Below are positions 20,219-24,123 of a DNA stretch of 24,123 nt, piece after piece. Position numbers and translations under genes: made by a program. The notes under the pieces are model-generated. The model was not told the origin of the DNA, searched no databases, and saw only the letters and a list, made by a program, of their open reading frames with translations. The stretch's first letter is position 1. The number at the start of each line of letters is the position of its first letter. Origin of the DNA: Azolla pinnata. Taxonomy: Eukaryota > Streptophyta > Polypodiopsida > Salviniales > Salviniaceae. The stretch covers positions 17,886 to 42,008 of the forward strand of contig JBBBWG010032507.1 of NCBI GenBank assembly GCA_037176905.1, written 5' to 3'.

Positions 20219-22263
20219 ACAATCGTCCGCTTCAAAGCAGCAGTTTCATGTCTCTGCTCCCTCTCTGGCCCCCCGAAGCCCTCTCCCTTTCTCTCCTTCT
20301 CCCCCACGTGACTTGCGTACGAACCTCAAACACAAGGATTAGGAGTGCGTGTATTGATCGATAGATACGTATAGGATACGGTGGCCAGAAGGGTACAAGC
20401 TGCCATTAAAGCTGCTTTGCTCTGCTGTTTTCAAAGATCGCTCAACATTCATCCTCTCAATTTTTGCTGCACACAAGGATGCATTCCAGTCCATCCGTGG
20501 ATGTATTCTAGCATCAATTGCATACAGAATGGATTTGTTCTGATTGATCAAGTCTCTGTTTTTTCAGAGTCCAAAGAAACCCTAGACATGGAGTTTTAGG
20601 GTTTTCTGGCATGATGGGTTTTTCCAGGGTTCTGCAATGCTAAAGCAATGGTACATCACTTACTCAGCATTTGAAAAACCAGATCATCTTGAAAAGGTAA
20701 AAAACAACGGTTTCCTTGATATTACTTGAGCTTCATGTCATACAGGAAAAGAAGGGCATATGTATATATATATAGAACTAGTTTTCTTCATCCCCAAATC
20801 GTCGACGATCCACTTTAAGTGCGCAAAATGCTTTCATTAACGATTCGCCAAAATCAAGTGTTCCAGAGTCATAATCGAAAGCTTATTATGTTCGATTCCG
20901 AGATCACAACAGGCCCTTTTACAAGTTCTTGACCAAGTTCGAAAACTGGTCGGAAGTCACAACAATGGAAAATAACAGCAAACCATAACCTGTTTTGCTT
21001 TTCCTTCTTTTTCAAAAACATGCCTTACATACACGGAGCTTCTCTTTTTTTCTTTTATCTCCAAAAGATTCAAGAAAGCATGCTCTGATTTAAATCCAAA
21101 TCCATTCGCTTTCTCGAAGCGCCCCGTCAAAATGTTTGTTTGATGCATCTTGGAAACCAGCATGAACATGAAGAGAATAAATATTATTACCAGCAGGTTG
21201 GCTTTCAAAATGATATACCATGGAAGCCTGAACATGTACATATAAACTACATGAACAAAATACACTTCCCTACCCCAAACATGCGAGAAGGTGACAAAAC
21301 CAGAGAAAAACTACCCACTTGATCAAAGGCAATAGATTGCCAGGAAAAACTCATTGTATTGATTAGTTATTTTCAACTTGATGGAGGACGTGTACATGAA
21401 TGAAGATCTTGAATCCGAAGTTGGGAAACGAGGCAGAAACTTGAGGCTTATCCGAAAACACATTTTCTTGGCTCTAACATCTTGAAGAGTTACATGGATT
21501 TTTCGTCGAAGCTAGCTTCTTTATCTGCTTATCAAGCGGTTCTTGCCCTTGATTAACTGGCTTTTAAGACACCATCATGTTGGTCTTTCCATCTCAATGG
21601 TAGCAAAACGGTCCATCACCAGACAGTGTTTCCTTTAACCGGGAGCATCGAGCTTTTACAGCCATAATCCTGATGTCATATGTGATCATAAACCTCTTCT
21701 CTAGACACCTGATAATGCAAATCAACCCACGGATAGGTCAGTAAAGACCCTCTCTCCCTCATCTCCAAGGAAGTGAAATAGCTTTAAATGGTTGATAAAT
21801 CTAACTAGTTCAATTGTAGCCTTACAACAGTAGAAATATGTCGATAGTTGGACTTTCAACTTTACCGTAGAAACTTGTCTACTTTTGGCTGCCAGTGAAA
21901 TTCTAAATCGATTCCTAGATTTTGGAAGTGCTTAATCTTGGGTGAATAACTAGATTCTAAATCCGGATGATGAGTACCATAAACACAAGGCTTCAACCAG
22001 ATGGGAAGCATACTAACGGAATGATTGCAGGAGCTGCCATGTAATCATCCAGTTCAAAGAAGTTCACATATTACAATGCAACTGCACTGATGGCAGGATT
22101 GTGGCAGGTTCTTCTCTTAAAATGCTGCTGCGCATTACAGCATCAAGACACTGCTTTAGTAAACAGGTTTTACCTATTTCTACATTCAATACCTATGTTT
22201 CTACGAATACTATGAAACTAAAAACTCTAAAGAAGAATAAAAAGCTGAATAAAAAGCTTTATG
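20219..22263. other. Intergenic region between CTP synthase 5' end and SYS1 3' end
   Basis: No supported gene is seen in about 2 kb. It should contain the CTP synthase promoter on the right-hand side of its start (beyond 20219) and the 3' UTR of SYS1 near 22263. TA-rich TATATATATA lies at about 20762-20772. A 72-codon plus-strand frame at 20381 and a 102-codon minus-strand frame ending at 20957 have no recognisable features. Confidence 0.5.
20576..20606. promoter_or_regulatory. Inverted pair of telo-box-like motifs
   Basis: GAAACCCTAG and TTTTAGGGTTTTC face each other across about 12 bp and form a near-perfect 10-bp inverted repeat of the plant telo-box core. It lies about 0.9 kb upstream of the CTP synthase ATG. 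A regulatory role is only a possibility. Confidence 0.4.
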
Positions 22264-23683
22264 TTAATCACGATTAGGAAAGGAGAAACATGACTTACTT
22301 GCACGTGAGCTTCTGGTGGGTATCTCTCTTAACTCACGCCGCATGCATAGCCATTCGCCCAAAACTGCCATTATTGATGCACCAATAACATTCACAACCC
22401 ACCATGCAAACGATGCAGGCAGACCACCGTATATGAGACAGATGAATAGATGTATTCCGTACAAGGTCACTGTGAAGTCTAAACATTTTTTGGCTCTCTC
22501 AACAATCAAGAGCAGATAAGCCGACCTGCAATATCACATCAAGCATTTACAACTCATTAGTAAGCCGTTACAATGAAACTGCGACACTTGAAGGAATTGA
22601 CAAAATCAAGATTGGAGAAGACTCCATTAGTTAGCATCTTGAACTGGAGCATTTTCTACATTATATTTCAGAAGACACGACAAGGTTGAACCCATCAAAT
22701 TATAGGCAGAGCGCACCAGTAAAGAAAAGTTTGCATATAGAACGGAGAGATCTGACTACTAATTCATCAAAGTCATCACATCAGATAGGCGGAGAGAGTA
22801 GTAACTCAAGGTACTCTATTGAATATGCAATGAGTGGTCCTGGACCTTGTCAAGCACAAAAAGGAAAAGAAAAACAAGCAACTAATATCCTTATACAAGG
22901 ATATATATACAGGAGTGAAGATACGTTTAAACTACAGAGAAATGACACTGGAACGTTATAATGACAACTACAAAAACTATTGAATGGAACTTAGAGAACT
23001 ATCAAATCAATTGAACAGATACAATTCACATTACAACAACTAATAGAGCTTAATAACAGCAACAGACACAGAGCTCTACAGAGAGAAAATCTTTTGCAGT
23101 CAGCTAATGGTTAGCATAAACACACAAAGTATATACACATACAGAAAAGACACGCTTATATGACCTACGTATACATGCATAATGCACACGGTTTCAGCTT
23201 GGAAGCAATCGCAAGGAAAGAATTCCACCAAATATAGAGAAAAGACAGGTTAAAGTTAACGCTTTTACATGATGCAGATGCACGTTCACATGATCCACAA
23301 TCGCCTGCGAATAGTACATCACAAACCGCACGACGGTAGGGAAACAAATTGTCTTTTTGAAAGCACACAAGAATCCACAGAATTAACCGAAGAGCTGAGA
23401 TAGTACAAGGGGGCAAGAAAGAAAAGGGATGAGAAAAACAGAGTGCGACGGCCTACCCAGCCAAGGCGTTAAGGAGCGAAGCGGCAATGACGCACCATCC
23501 TGTGACCGAGGAAATGGTGAGCACCGAATAATCGAAGAAATACTTGAGAGTGAAGTCTCCGGCTTCGCGAGTTCCCACCAGCAGCCAGAGAAGGAATCCA
23601 AGGCTGAGGTAGTAGAGGCATTGGAAGCACACGATCTGCGAGACGATGAGCCATGGATCCCACACCATAGCTCCATAAAACAT
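22264..23683 (-). CDS. SYS1 family Golgi membrane protein, ~152-162 aa
   Basis: Exon 1 is 23683-23457 and exon 2 is 22525 to 22264, joined by a GT-AG intron in phase 2. The protein begins MFYGAMVWDPWLIVSQIVCF, the hallmark N-terminus of SYS1, and continues FFDYSVLTISSVTGWCVIA, ERAKKCLDFTVTLYGIHLF and GEWLCMRRELREIPT. Four hydrophobic segments are visible, at about residues 12-37, 52-85, 92-115 and 118-140. SYS1 is a multispanning trans-Golgi protein that recruits the ARFRP1/Arl3 small GTPase in yeast and animals; the plant role is inferred from family. The C-terminus is uncertain. Reading on to the stop at 22264 gives 162 aa, but a strong GTAAGT donor (GT at 22298-22297) falls just after REIPTRSSRA, where plant homologues end within a few residues, so a short third exon is possible. 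Confidence 0.92.
22526..23456. other. Intron 1 of SYS1
   Basis: This 931-bp intron has a GTAGGC donor after ALAG and a TTGCAG acceptor. It is AT-rich and contains no recognised coding region, RNA gene or repeat array. Confidence 0.8.
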
Positions 23684-24036
23684 GACTCCGAGCGAATCGG
23701 AGGAGGCGCCGTGCGCACAGCGGGCGGGCGCTGGAGCCTGGCGAAGGATGGGAGCGGAGCGAGCCTTCTTCTTGCTTCAGCTATGACGGGGGGCGATCTT
23801 GCAGAAGAGCGGGAGAGAGGGGGTTGGGCATAAGGACTGTGCTGTCCGATCGATCGATCGGAAGGAAGGAAGGAAGGAAGGAGGAGATTGCAGGCAAGAT
23901 CGAAGGGGAAATCGGCCGCAGAGATCGCGCTTCGTCGTCTGCCGTCTGCCGTCGTCGTCTGTCTGTCGTCGTCGTCGTCGTTTCTCTGAGCTGTGCTATG
24001 GTTTCATGAAGAACTAGTCCCTGAAGGCTGTGAACC
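23684..24036. promoter_or_regulatory. 5' flank / leader of SYS1
   Basis: This is the upstream region of the minus-strand SYS1 gene. It contains GATC repeats (about 23848-23860), a GGAA run (about 23861-23883) and a GTC run (about 23941-23981). All are simple repeats. No other gene is seen, and no TATA box could be assigned. Confidence 0.5.
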
Positions 24037-24123
24037 AAGAAGAAGAAGAAGAAGAAGAAGAAGAAGAGTAAATTAGGCTCGGAACTGAAGAAGAAGAAGA
24101 AGAAGAAGAAGAAGAGTAAATTA
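24037..24123. repeat. Duplicated (GAA)n-GAGTAAATTA element at right edge
   Basis: A GAA run ending GAGTAAATTA (24038-24075) is followed by a short spacer and a second GAA run ending in the same ten bases (24087-24123). The window stops at the end of the second copy, so more copies may follow. The array lies about 350-440 bases upstream of the SYS1 ATG. Confidence 0.9.

Noticed and set aside
19436-20342. Plus-strand Ser-rich and Leu-rich frames and a minus-strand Lys-rich frame
   Set aside because: They are the three readings of the TTC/GAA array; composition is explained by the repeat, and the start lies antisense to CTP synthase exon 1 and intron 1.
20957-21265. Minus-strand 102-aa frame with hydrophobic N-terminus
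   Set aside because: AT-rich composition gives the hydrophobic look; no domain and no splice partner found.

Overview
The window is nuclear DNA of a land plant. It has GT-AG spliced genes with short introns, a PLS-class pentatricopeptide-repeat (PPR) gene, a plastid-type transit peptide and a plant-type (TTTAGGG)n telomere-like motif. The style of the PPR repeats (about 100-residue P-L-S cycles, intronless gene) suggests a fern or another seed-free plant, but this is an impression and not a proof.

Five protein-coding genes can be supported. From left to right: (1) a minus-strand plastid-targeted protein with a bacterial-PH-like domain (981-1685); (2) a plus-strand intronless PPR gene (1933-5538), head-to-head with the first across 247 bp; (3) a 12-exon minus-strand sterol 4-alpha-carboxylate 3-dehydrogenase/decarboxylase fused to a C-terminal reticulon domain (6582-11556, 561 aa); (4) a 21-exon minus-strand CTP synthase (14102-19660, 598 aa); (5) a two-exon minus-strand SYS1 Golgi membrane protein (22264-23683). 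I reconstructed the exon chains of genes 3, 4 and 5 by hand. Every junction is GT-AG and every reading frame closes. The five genes are unrelated housekeeping or organelle functions (plastid membrane, organelle RNA processing, ER sterol synthesis, pyrimidine nucleotide synthesis, Golgi trafficking). Nothing suggests a cluster or operon.

The space between genes is dominated by simple and tandem repeats. These are a 30-bp minisatellite at the left edge, an approximately 800-bp CA/CATA alternating purine-pyrimidine tract upstream of the sterol gene, a roughly 480-bp TTC-based polypyrimidine array upstream of CTP synthase, GAA/TTC runs at the 5' ends of four of the five genes, and several diverged tandem duplications. 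Intron 1 of the sterol gene carries a recent duplication with a 308-bp segment identical in both copies. The long open frames inside the repeat arrays look like artefacts of low-complexity sequence.

I see no transposon with intact coding capacity, no rRNA or tRNA, no CRISPR array, and no convincing undescribed system. The most useful leads are repeat-driven promoter architecture, the divergent gene pair, the degenerate C-terminus of the PPR protein and the unresolved last exon of SYS1.
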